From Rhodobiaceae bacterium UBA4490 (lineage in GTDB: Bacteria; Pseudomonadota; Alphaproteobacteria; Parvibaculales; Parvibaculaceae), in assembly GCA_002389665.1 (NCBI GenBank), contig DGNO01000003.1:62001-126000 (forward strand): a stretch of 64,000 bases of DNA, read 5' to 3'. Both the position numbers and the translations under genes were made by a program. The notes under the pieces were generated by a model. The model was not told where the DNA came from, did not search any database, and saw only the letters and a list, made by a program, of their open reading frames with translations. Positions 46,655 through 55,167 of this stretch are shown one piece after another (position 1 is the stretch's first letter; each line of letters starts with the position of its first letter).

Positions 46655-46969
46655 ATGTTCGGCGGCTATGCAGCTTATCATCTGGGTAATTACGCCCTTG
46701 CCGTCCTCATGTATATGATGCTGGCGCGGCTGCTCCTTTCCTTCTTCTTTGCCGAGGAAAGCCGGCAGGTGATCTGGGTTGCTACGCGCCAGCTCACCCA
46801 GCCTTTCATCGCAGCGGTTCGCGTCATCACGCCGGGCTTCGTCATCCCCAAAGCCTTGCCGTTCATCGCCATTTTCTGGCTGGCGCTGGCACGGCTTCTC
46901 TTCTGGATATTGATGGCGGATGCCGGTCTTGCGCCGAGCCTCTCCGACGTTGCGCCTGCGCCTGGTTGA
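46655..46969 (+). CDS. YggT-like small membrane protein
   Basis: A 104-residue protein with two membrane helices, ALAVLMYMMLARLLLSFFF and FIAIFWLALARLLFWILMA, and between them VTRQLTQPFIAAVRVITPG-like residues (read in the protein as ATRQLTQPFIAAVRVITPG), a pattern of the YggT family. Function unknown; YggT is linked to osmotic or cell-division phenotypes elsewhere. The ATG at 46655 follows the symporter stop by 4 bases and is thus in the same operon. Confidence 0.75.
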   Translation: MFGGYAAYHLGNYALAVLMYMMLARLLLSFFFAEESRQVIWVATRQLTQPFIAAVRVITPGFVIPKALPFIAIFWLALARLLFWILMADAGLAPSLSDVAPAPG

Positions 46970-47011
46970 CATCGCCCCGCCTGCGGTCAACTATCCGGAT
47001 AAGGAGAAAAG

Positions 47012-47107
47012 ATGCTTCACGCCGTCACCATGATGATTGCTCTTATGTCGAGCTGCACTTTCTGCCCATCGGTGCCGGTGATGCGCGTGCGCGCGCCGTC
47101 CCCCTGA
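47012..47107 (+). CDS. 31-codon leader peptide candidate upstream of drug exporter
   Basis: A short reading frame, ATG 47012 to TGA 47105-47107, with the strong ribosome site AAGGAGAAAAG at 6-base spacing. The peptide starts MLHAVTMMIALMSS, has two cysteines in CTFC and ends VMRVRAPSP. Five of 31 residues are methionine. It has no database match that I can recall. One base after the stop begins GCAAAGCC (47109-47116), which can pair with 47148-47155 inside the following terminator. The arrangement suggests a regulatory leader peptide rather than a functional protein; it could also be a small membrane-associated peptide. Confidence 0.6.
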   Translation: MLHAVTMMIALMSSCTFCPSVPVMRVRAPSP

Positions 47108-47142
47108 CGCAAAGCCTCTCCTCGTTTTCCGTTCGTTTCGAG

Positions 47143-47166
47143 AGCCCGGCTTTGCCGGGTTTTTTT
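47143..47166 (+). terminator. Intrinsic terminator / attenuator before the Bcr/CflA gene
   Basis: The stem CCCGGC-TTT-GCCGGG (47145-47150 with 47154-47159), extended by A43/G44 pairs, is followed by T at 47160-47166. It lies 40 bases before the exporter start. The segment GGCTTTGC (47148-47155) is perfectly complementary to GCAAAGCC at 47109-47116, giving a mutually exclusive alternative fold. Confidence 0.85.
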
Positions 47167-47205
47167 GTGTCTTGCGCTCTTTTCCTTCCGCTCAGAGAAA
47201 ACCTT

Positions 47206-48381
47206 ATGTCCTCACGCAGCGCCATTATCCTCGTTCTCGTTGCCGCCAACATGCTGGGCCTTGCGGCGACCGATCTTTATCTGCCCTCCCTGCCGTATCT
47301 GCCGGGCTTGCTCGGCACGACGGTGGAAGGGGCGCAGCTCACGCTCGTCTTCTTTTCCGCAGGCTTTGCCGTCTCGCAGATATTCATCGGCGCGATGGGC
47401 GATCTTTATAACCGGCGCTGGATTCTCCTGGGCTCGCTTGCCGTTTTCGTCCCCGCCTCCGCGTTTTGCGCCATGGCCGGAGACATTGCCGCGCTCAATG
47501 CCGCGCGGTTTTTGCAAGGGCTCAGTGCCAGTGCGAGCGCAGCGCTCACCGCGCCGATGATCCGGCAATATTTCGAGGAGCACCGCGCCGTTCATGCCAT
47601 GTCCGTTATCGGCGGCATCGATGCGGTCATCCCCGCCTTCGCGCCCATCCTTGGCGGCTGGGTTTTCACGCAATTCGGCTGGGAGATGAATTTCTGGATC
47701 GTTGCTTTTGCCGGCGGTCTGGTGCTCGTTGCCGGGTTGAAAGCGCTGCCCGACGATACGCCCGAAAGTCACGAAACCTCTTTATGGAGCGTGATGCGCG
47801 GCTACGGCTTTCTTTTCCGCCACCGCATCTTCCTTGCCTATTCCATCAGCCACGGGCTGGTGCTGGGCGGGCTTTTGGCCGTGGTTTTTTCCGCGCCGCA
47901 GCTCCTCAGCGCGCATATGGGCGGCGGCACGGCGGAGTTCGTCTATTGTCAGATGATCTGGGTCGGGCTTTTTCTCGCTGCCGCGCAAGGCACCGGTTAT
48001 TTAAGCGCGCGGATGGGCGCGGACCGGCTGATCCTGCTCGGGAGCGGCTTTCAGGCCGCCGGCGCGTTGACGGCGCTTACCTATGCGTTCCTTGCAAGCC
48101 AGCCGCACTGGCTGGGCTTCGCGCTCTCCTGCGCGCCTTACATGATGGGGATGGGTCTGCGCGGCGGAGCCTGCTTTGCTCAAGCGCTTGCCGCGGTGCC
48201 GGCCCATGGGGCGCGGGCTTCCTCGCTCATTCTCTTTTTCTCGATGGGGTTCATCGCGCTCGGCACCGGCCTTGCCGCGCCCTTTCTCGAAGGGGGTATC
48301 GGCGTTGCGGGCGTAGCGCTCGGCGCGGGCGTTCTCCTCAGCCTAGCAGCACTCTTGCCGCTGCGGGCGCGGGCGGCTTAA
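47206..48381 (+). CDS. Bcr/CflA family MFS multidrug exporter
   Basis: A 391-residue major-facilitator transporter with 12 predicted helices. The opening MSSRSAIILVLVAANMLGLAATDLYLPSLP (shown in part) and the motif A-like GDLYNRRWILLGSL are typical of the Bcr/CflA drug-resistance group. Members export bicyclomycin, chloramphenicol and in E. coli cysteine. The ATG at 47206 follows CAGAGAAAACC. It sits directly behind the leader-peptide candidate and its terminator. It overlaps the convergent antiporter gene by 4 bases. Confidence 0.92.
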   Translation: MSSRSAIILVLVAANMLGLAATDLYLPSLPYLPGLLGTTVEGAQLTLVFFSAGFAVSQIFIGAMGDLYNRRWILLGSLAVFVPASAFCAMAGDIAALNAARFLQGLSASASAALTAPMIRQYFEEHRAVHAMSVIGGIDAVIPAFAPILGGWVFTQFGWEMNFWIVAFAGGLVLVAGLKALPDDTPESHETSLWSVMRGYGFLFRHRIFLAYSISHGLVLGGLLAVVFSAPQLLSAHMGGGTAEFVYCQMIWVGLFLAAAQGTGYLSARMGADRLILLGSGFQAAGALTALTYAFLASQPHWLGFALSCAPYMMGMGLRGGACFAQALAAVPAHGARASSLILFFSMGFIALGTGLAAPFLEGGIGVAGVALGAGVLLSLAALLPLRARAA

Positions 48382-49718
48382 GGGTCTTTGCGGTCCTCGC
48401 CAGCCTCACGGGGCGCTTCGGGTTCCGCTTCGTCCTGCACCTCCTGCCCATTTCGGCGCAGGCGGCGGTTCACCTGTTCGGCCCCCGCTCTCAAACGCGC
48501 ATAGGTGCCGGGATAAAGACTTTCGAGCGTGGCCGCAAACCCTTCGAATTGCTGCTGCCCCAGATCATGGAAGCGGCGCACCGTGGTCAGCCAGATCGGG
48601 CTGAGGATCAGCGAAAGCGCGATGACGGACAGGGCAAGCTGATAACTGCCAAGATCGATGGCGCCCGCGCTGAGCCCCGCCGCGGCGAGCACGAAGGAGA
48701 ACTCGCCGATCTGCGCCATGACGACGCCCGCCACGAAAGCCTGCCGCCAGGGCTCGCCCAGCAGATAAAGGAAGGCGACATTCGCCGCCGTCTTGAAGGT
48801 CAGGATGAAAAGCACCAGCACGAGCACGGTGCCGAGATTGTCCATGAAGAAGGACAGATCGATCAGGAGCCCGATGGAGAGGAAGAAGATCATCAGGAGG
48901 ATCGCCTGGATCGGGTGCGTGTAGTGAATGGCTTCCGAGCGGTCGGCGGAAGCGCCCATGATGAGCCCGGCAAGAAACGCGCCGTAAGAGGCAGAAAGGC
49001 CGAGCAGGGCCGCGCCGCTTGCAAAGACGAAACAAAAGGCGATGGCGGCAAGCGGGGCGACATCGGCATGTTTTTGTAAGTAGGCGCTCCAGGGGAAAGT
49101 GATGCGCTCCCGGCGCGAGAGGAGCACGGCGATCCCCGCCATAATGGCAATGCCCGCCACGATCTTTAAAACGATTGCCCAGGCCGGTGCGCCTTCCGCC
49201 GCCCCGCCCATGGACTGAATGACGAGCAGCATCGGAATGATGAGAAGGTCCTGCGCGATAAGCACACCGATCGTGGTGCGCCCCACATGGGTGCGCAATT
49301 CGCCCGTCGCCTCCAGGATTTTAATACCCACGGCGGTACTGGAAAGCGAAAGCACGAAACCGATCAGCACGATACGGCTCGTATCCCAGCCAAGCAGCGA
49401 GCCGATCCCATAAGCAAGCAACATGGCGGCTGCCGATTGCAGCACCGCGCAGGTGAGCGCGACTTTGTATATCTGCTTGAAGGTCTTAAGGCTGAGCTCC
49501 ATGCCGATTGTAAAGAGGAGCAGCAGCACGCCCATTTCGGCAAAAAGATGGATACCTGCCGAATTGCCGATCATGCCGAAACCGGACGGCCCGAGCACGA
49601 CGCCCGCCAGAATGTAGCCGACAATGGCCGGCTGGCGCAGGCGCATCATGGCAAAGCCGCAGGCAAGCGCAATCAGCGTCAAAAAGGTGATGGAGTTGAG
49701 ATCGATGCCATGTTCCAT
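48378..49718 (-). CDS. CPA2 family cation:proton antiporter (KefB/YbaL-like)
   Basis: A 446-residue membrane antiporter with the Na+/H+ exchanger domain (IVGYILAGVVLGPSGFGMIG, LLLFTIGMELS, FVLSLSSTAVGIKIL) and about 12 helices. It lacks the C-terminal TrkA-N/RCK domain found in KefB and KefC and ends in a short charged tail (QVNRRLRRNGQEVQDEAEPEAPREAGE, in outline). It should exchange K+ or Na+ for H+. The ATG at 49718 has no clear ribosome site. Confidence 0.9.
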   Translation of the reverse strand: MEHGIDLNSITFLTLIALACGFAMMRLRQPAIVGYILAGVVLGPSGFGMIGNSAGIHLFAEMGVLLLLFTIGMELSLKTFKQIYKVALTCAVLQSAAAMLLAYGIGSLLGWDTSRIVLIGFVLSLSSTAVGIKILEATGELRTHVGRTTIGVLIAQDLLIIPMLLVIQSMGGAAEGAPAWAIVLKIVAGIAIMAGIAVLLSRRERITFPWSAYLQKHADVAPLAAIAFCFVFASGAALLGLSASYGAFLAGLIMGASADRSEAIHYTHPIQAILLMIFFLSIGLLIDLSFFMDNLGTVLVLVLFILTFKTAANVAFLYLLGEPWRQAFVAGVVMAQIGEFSFVLAAAGLSAGAIDLGSYQLALSVIALSLILSPIWLTTVRRFHDLGQQQFEGFAATLESLYPGTYARLRAGAEQVNRRLRRNGQEVQDEAEPEAPREAGEDRKDP

Positions 49719-49790
49719 GACGCGCAGTCTAACCGCGCCGCATGCCGGTTTCCAGCGGGGGCATGAGCGCGGGAGAGGAAAGTTGCGTTT

Positions 49791-50557
<767 letters not shown>

Positions 50558-50564
<7 letters not shown>

Positions 50565-51553
50565 GCCGCCTCCCGCCGCGCTTTGAGCACGAGATAAAGA
50601 AAGAACGGCGCGCCCAGAAGCGCGGTGATGACGCCGAGCTTCAGCTCAAGCCCCGTCGGCGGCAGGCGCACGACAATATCGGCGGCAAGGGTGAGCACCG
50701 CGCCGGCAAGCGCGCTCGGCAATAAAAGCCGCGCGGGGCTGTGGCCGACAAGCGGGCGCACGAGATGCGGCACGACAAGGCCGATAAAGCCGACAACGCC
50801 CGTCACCGCCACGGCGGCGCCGACGGCAAGGGCCGTGCCCAGAATGACCCGCGCTTTCACCGAAGCCGGATTGAAACCGAGGCTCGTGGCCGTGTCTTCT
50901 CCCAGCGCATAAGCATCGAGGGCGCGGGCGGTGCTTGCGATGATAAGCGCGCCGATCCCCATGAAAGGGGCGGCAAAAAGCACATGTTCCATGGAGCGGT
51001 CGGCAAGCGAGCCCAGCATCCAGAAGACGATTTCAAGTGCGGCATAGGGGCTGGGCGCGAGCGAGAGCGCGAGAGAGGTCAAGGCCCCGGCAAAAGCGGA
51101 AATGGCAACGCCTGCCAGAATGAGTGTTGTCAGGCTCGGGTTGCGCCCGGCCAGCGCATAAAGAATGCCGAGCGCCAGGGCCGCGCCTGCAATGCCGCCA
51201 AGCGGCAGGCCGAGTATTCCCCCGCCAAGCGAGAAATAAAAGACGCTGACCGCACCGAGCGCCGCCCCGCTTGAGGCGCCGATGAGCCCCGGTTCCGCCA
51301 GCGGGTTTTGCAAGAGCCCCTGCAGGGCCGCGCCGCAAAGCCCGAGGCTTGCCCCGACGAACAGCCCGAGCAGCGCGCGCGGCAGGCGGATGTCATAAAG
51401 AATGACGGCGAAGGTTTCCGGATCGAGCGCATAAGCCTCGCGGAACGCCTCGGTCAAAAACGTCCCGCCCCGGCCCATGGCAATGGAGGCGGCAAAGGCG
51501 GCGGCGACAAGCAGCGCCAAAGCGAGATTGAGTTTGAGGTTGGAGCGGATCAT
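50558..51553 (-). CDS. btuC: Vitamin B12 ABC transporter permease
   Basis: A 331-residue inner-membrane permease of the BtuC/FecCD family with about ten helices. The conserved stretches RLPRALLGLFVGASLGLCGAALQGLLQNPLAEPGLIG (in outline) and GFIGLVVPHLVRPLVG are present. It starts over the substrate-binding gene stop (ATGA overlap with 51550) and is followed by btuD. The B12 role follows from the riboswitch. Confidence 0.92.
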
Positions 51554-52422
51554 TGCCGCGCCTCCCTCTCAAGCTGCGCGCGCGGCAGCGCGGCAAGCCG
51601 CTCCACGACACCGGCTATGAAAGGCGTGCCGCAGCTCCACATATCGGAAGGTATGGCGATGCGCGCGCCTTCATGCGTCTTGTCGAAATGGCGCATGGCC
51701 GCATGATCGAGCAGCGCACGGACAAGGGAGCGCTGCTGCAAGGCATCGGCGGAAACGATGATGTAATCGGGATCGGCGAGCAGCACTTCTTCGAGCGGCA
51801 TATAAGCGCCGAGATCGTCCTTGGCGCCGGAAAGATTGGCGAGCCCCACATGCTCCAGCAATTCTTTCGTCAGCCCGCCATCGCCCGCCGCAAAGCCGCG
51901 CGGGCGGTAAACGATGACACGGGCGCGCGGCGTGCTTTCTCTCCAATGCGTCCCGGCCAGCACCGCATCGAAATGGCGGATCGCCTCTTCACCCTCTTCA
52001 ACCCGCCCGAGGGCCTTTGCGATACGGCGCAAATTGGCGCGTATATCGGCGAAGGATTGCGGGTCGCTCACTTTGACCGTCTCAATGCCCAGCTTTTCAA
52101 AAAGGCCGAGCTTCAAGGGCGAGGTAAATTCATGGGCAAGCACCAGGTCGGGGTGCATGGCGATCAGCTCTTCCACCTCGCCCGCATTGGCATGGAGGGG
52201 TTTTGCTTTATCGGCGACCGGAGAAAGCGAGGGATCTTGCGCGAGAAAAGAAATCGAGCGCACCGTGCCGGGCTCTGCCAGCATCAACAGATAAATGTCC
52301 GAGCAAAGATTGAGCGAGACGATCTTCTGCGGCGCGGACGTCTCCCCTGCCCGCGTTCCAAGCGACGCAAAAGCAAGGAACAATGCTGCCGCAATCAATC
52401 CTGACGTGAAAATCCGTGCCAT
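51550..52422 (-). CDS. btuF: Vitamin B12 substrate-binding protein
   Basis: A 290-residue periplasmic binding protein with a signal peptide (FTSGLIAAALFLAFASLGTRA) and the two-lobe PeripBP type III fold: VSLNLCSDIYLLML, LVLAHEF, LGVERVRVSDP-like ETVKVSDP, and DYIIVSADAL. The ribosome site GAGGCGGAT precedes ATG at 52422. It is the first gene of btuFCD, directly under the cobalamin riboswitch. A cysteine (NLCSD) is retained, as often seen in this group. Confidence 0.9.
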   Translation of the reverse strand: MARIFTSGLIAAALFLAFASLGTRAGETSAPQKIVSLNLCSDIYLLMLAEPGTVRSISFLAQDPSLSPVADKAKPLHANAGEVEELIAMHPDLVLAHEFTSPLKLGLFEKLGIETVKVSDPQSFADIRANLRRIAKALGRVEEGEEAIRHFDAVLAGTHWRESTPRARVIVYRPRGFAAGDGGLTKELLEHVGLANLSGAKDDLGAYMPLEEVLLADPDYIIVSADALQQRSLVRALLDHAAMRHFDKTHEGARIAIPSDMWSCGTPFIAGVVERLAALPRAQLEREARQ

Positions 52423-52497
52423 ATCCGCCTCGACGATGAAACCGGCGTCGCCACAGCGGAACCCCGCATCCCCAAGCTCACCCGGCCCGGAGCGGAC

Positions 52498-52656
52498 GAC
52501 ATGACGGCAGGTTTCCTGGCTTACGGGTCTACGCCCTTGCGCCTGCCTTCCCGGCCTCTGGCCAGTGGCAATGCGGCGCGGGCTCGCCGTTCACAGTTGC
52601 GGGGACAGCTCCGGCATTCCCGGATTCCCTTTTACCCCCTTGCGGGGCACCGTCGC
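52498..52656 (-). promoter_or_regulatory. Cobalamin riboswitch controlling btuFCD
   Basis: On the minus strand the conserved blocks appear in order: GGTGCCCCGCAAGGGGGTAAAA, GGGAATCCGGG, GGAGCTGTCCCCGCAACTGTG, CCACTGG, GGGAAGG and the B12 box GCCAGGAAACCTGCCGTCA at 52502-52520. Nothing like a T-run terminator follows, so control is probably at translation; a weak pairing of 52444-52447 with the ribosome site region 52426-52429 is possible. Confidence 0.92.
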
Positions 52657-52797
52657 GGCGCAGTCTAGTGCGCGGGCGGGCAAGATGCAAAAGAAGCCTT
52701 TGCCCTCATTTCGTGAGGAAACTTGACGCGAGGGAACGCTTTCCCGCGCCCCGCCCCGAGGCTAGGCTTCCTTAAGAAACCCGATGGGAGGCGGAAG

Positions 52798-53271
52798 ATG
52801 AGCGACGTGAAAACCGAATTTCTTTTCGAGATGGAAGCTGAATTGGTGGAACCGGCCAATTTCATCGGCGCCATGCCGGAAGGCACACGGCTCATCGCCA
52901 ATGTGAAGGGCGGCAGCTTCGAGGGTCCGGCGTTGAAAGGGACGATTGCGCCCTCCGGCGCCGACTGGGCGCTTATCCGCGCCGACGGCTCGCTCAAGAT
53001 CGATGTGCGCGCGGTGCTCATCGCCGAAGATGGCACGCAGATCTATGCTTACTATGGCGGGCGCATCGTCATGCCGCAGGAACATATGGGCGCGCTGGGC
53101 GACCGGGCAAAAGCGGCGGCACTCGATCCCGCGCTTTATTACTTCCGTACCAACCCGCTTTTCGAAGTGGCGATGGACAGCCCCCATGCCTGGCTAAACG
53201 GGGTGGTGGCGGTCGGCATGGGCCGGCTGACGGAAAAAGGCGTCGCCTACCGCGTCTATAAAGTTCTTTGA
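52798..53271 (+). CDS. DUF3237 family protein
   Basis: A 157-residue soluble beta-barrel protein of the DUF3237 family. Blocks such as FEGPALKGTIAPSGADWALIRADGSLKIDVRAVL (in outline), YAYYGGRI and ALYYFRTNPLFEVA are characteristic. Function unknown. The ATG at 52798 follows GGGAGGCGGAAG. It is followed after 9 bases by a MazG-like gene, so the two probably form an operon. Confidence 0.88.
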   Translation: MSDVKTEFLFEMEAELVEPANFIGAMPEGTRLIANVKGGSFEGPALKGTIAPSGADWALIRADGSLKIDVRAVLIAEDGTQIYAYYGGRIVMPQEHMGALGDRAKAAALDPALYYFRTNPLFEVAMDSPHAWLNGVVAVGMGRLTEKGVAYRVYKVL

Positions 53272-53280
53272 GGATGCCCC

Positions 53281-53580
53281 ATGGCTAATGAAACGCAGCA
53301 AACGATCGCAGTCTGGGCGGAGGAAACATTCGGGCCCGTGGCAGAGCCCGCCCGCCTTGCCGAGCGGGCCATGCTGGAAATGGAAGAGCTGCGTGAGGCA
53401 TTGAGCTGCGGCGGCAAAGAGGAAGCGGCGCATGAAATGGCCGACATCCTGATCCTACTTTACCGGGCGGCGGAAGAAACCGGCATCGATCTCCACCAAG
53501 CTGTGAACGAGAAAATGGCGATCAACCGGGCGCGCAAATGGCGCGCAGCCAGAGACGGAACGGGCAGCCATATCGTTTAA
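53281..53580 (+). CDS. MazG-like nucleotide pyrophosphohydrolase
   Basis: A 99-residue small all-alpha NTP pyrophosphatase. The metal-binding pattern is visible as EMEELREAL and then HEMADILILLYR (ExxE ... ExxD). It may clean up non-canonical nucleoside triphosphates or dNTPs. The ATG at 53281 is 9 bases after the DUF3237 gene. Single-domain, so much smaller than MazG itself. Confidence 0.8.
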   Translation: MANETQQTIAVWAEETFGPVAEPARLAERAMLEMEELREALSCGGKEEAAHEMADILILLYRAAEETGIDLHQAVNEKMAINRARKWRAARDGTGSHIV

Positions 53581-53680
53581 CGCTCACGGGCGATCACGCC
53601 GCCTCACGGAGCCTTTAATTGCCAATATCCCTTCTCCCGGTAGGCTTTTCGCGATTGCCACGAAAGCCCGGGAGAGCTTC

Positions 53681-54097
53681 ATGACGCCGCAAGAACGCAC
53701 CCTCGTTCAAGAGTCCTTTGCCGCCGTGCGGCCGATTTCCGATCAGGCGGCCGCCATGTTTTACGACCGGCTCTTCACCATCGCACCGGAAGTCAAACCG
53801 CTCTTCAAAGGGGATATGAGCGAGCAAGGCAAGAAACTGATGCAAATGCTCGCCGTCGCCGTGAACGGGCTGACCAATCTCGAGGCGATCCTGCCGGCCG
53901 TTCAGGAGCTTGGGCGCAAACATGTGGATTACGGCGTCACCACCGCCCATTACCAGCCGGTCGGCGAAGCGCTGCTCTGGACGCTGGAACAAGGCCTCGG
54001 CGATGCTTTCACCGCAGAAACGAAAGCGGCCTGGGAGAAAACCTATACCCTTCTCGCCGGCGCCATGATCGAGGCGGCGGAAGGCGCGAAGGCATAA
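53681..54097 (+). CDS. Single-domain globin
   Basis: A 138-residue globin of the Vitreoscilla haemoglobin/flavohaemoglobin type without a reductase domain. MFYDRLFTIAPEVKPLFKGDM is the B-C-D region with a distal tyrosine; the proximal histidine is in GRKHVDYGV. It should bind O2 or detoxify NO with an external reductase. It stands alone between the MazG-like gene and the convergent nrdB. Confidence 0.9.
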   Translation: MTPQERTLVQESFAAVRPISDQAAAMFYDRLFTIAPEVKPLFKGDMSEQGKKLMQMLAVAVNGLTNLEAILPAVQELGRKHVDYGVTTAHYQPVGEALLWTLEQGLGDAFTAETKAAWEKTYTLLAGAMIEAAEGAKA

Positions 54098-54128
54098 GGC
54101 CGCCGCGCCCCGCGCTTCTTTCAGCTGA

Positions 54129-55088
54129 TCAATCGAACGCTTCGTCCCAGGTGCCTTTGGTGGAGGCCTTGGAATATTCCGTTGCGCGGTTTTCGAAGAA
54201 GTTCGTGTGCTCGATGCCGTTCAGCATCTCATCCATCCAGGGCAGCGGGTTCTTTTCCACCCGGTAGATGGGCAGAAGCCCGAGCTGGGAAAGGCGCGTG
54301 TTAGCGATCCAGCGGATATAGGATTTCACCTGCTCGGCCGAGAGCCCTTCCACATCGCCTGCCTCGAAAGCAAGATCGATGAAGGCGTCTTCGTGGTGGA
54401 TGATCGTTTCGCAGGATTTGTAAATCTCGCGCTGCAGATCTTCCGTCCAGATTTCCGGCTTCTCGTCGATAAAGGTGCGGAAAAGCTTGATGACGGAATT
54501 GGTGTGCAGCGTTTCATCGCGCGCCGACCAGGTCACGATCTGCCCCATCCCCTTCATCTTGTTGAAGCGGGGGAAGTTCATCAGGATCGCGAAGGACGCA
54601 AATAACTGCACGCCTTCGGTAAAGGCGCCGAAGACGGCCAGCGTCTTGGCGATGTCCTCATCCGTGCTCACGCCCCATTCCTGCATATAGTCGTATTTGT
54701 CCTTCATCTGCTTGTATTTCATGAAGGCTTCATACTCGACTTCCGGCATGCCGATCGTGTCGAGCAAATGGGAATAGGCGGAAATATGCACCGTCTCGAT
54801 ATTGGAGAAGGCGGCGAGCATCATCTGCACTTCGGTCGGTTTGAAGACCTGCGAATAATGCTTCATGTAGCAATTGTTCACTTCCACATCCGCCTGCACG
54901 AAGAAGCGGAAAATCTGTGTGAGCAGATTGCGCTCAGCATCGGTCAGCGATTTTGCCCAGTCCTTCACATCGTCGGCCAGCGGCACCTCTTCCGGCAGCC
55001 AGTGAATGCGCTGCTGCGTCAGCCAGGCGTCATAAGCCCAGGGATAACGGAAGGGTTTGTAGGTGGCGCGTTCTTCGAGAAGAGACAT
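54129..55088 (-). CDS. nrdB: Ribonucleotide reductase class I beta subunit
   Basis: A 319-residue di-iron radical subunit. The cofactor site shows in QADVEVNN, ETVHISAYSHLL (metal-binding Glu and His and the candidate radical tyrosine) and TWSARDETLHTNSVIKLF. The start is the ATG at 55088 (MSLLEERATYKPF), preceded by GGAGCGATCCC; the frame goes further upstream but those residues lie over the nrdA intergenic region. It is 79 bases after nrdA. Class Ia-type aerobic dNTP synthesis is inferred. Confidence 0.94.
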   Translation of the reverse strand: MSLLEERATYKPFRYPWAYDAWLTQQRIHWLPEEVPLADDVKDWAKSLTDAERNLLTQIFRFFVQADVEVNNCYMKHYSQVFKPTEVQMMLAAFSNIETVHISAYSHLLDTIGMPEVEYEAFMKYKQMKDKYDYMQEWGVSTDEDIAKTLAVFGAFTEGVQLFASFAILMNFPRFNKMKGMGQIVTWSARDETLHTNSVIKLFRTFIDEKPEIWTEDLQREIYKSCETIIHHEDAFIDLAFEAGDVEGLSAEQVKSYIRWIANTRLSQLGLLPIYRVEKNPLPWMDEMLNGIEHTNFFENRATEYSKASTKGTWDEAFD

Positions 55089-55167
55089 GGGATCGCTCCG
55101 GTTTAGGCTTCGGCACCAGATAAAGGGACTTGTGGCCCGGGTTTGACGCCGGGCCACGAAACGCAAC

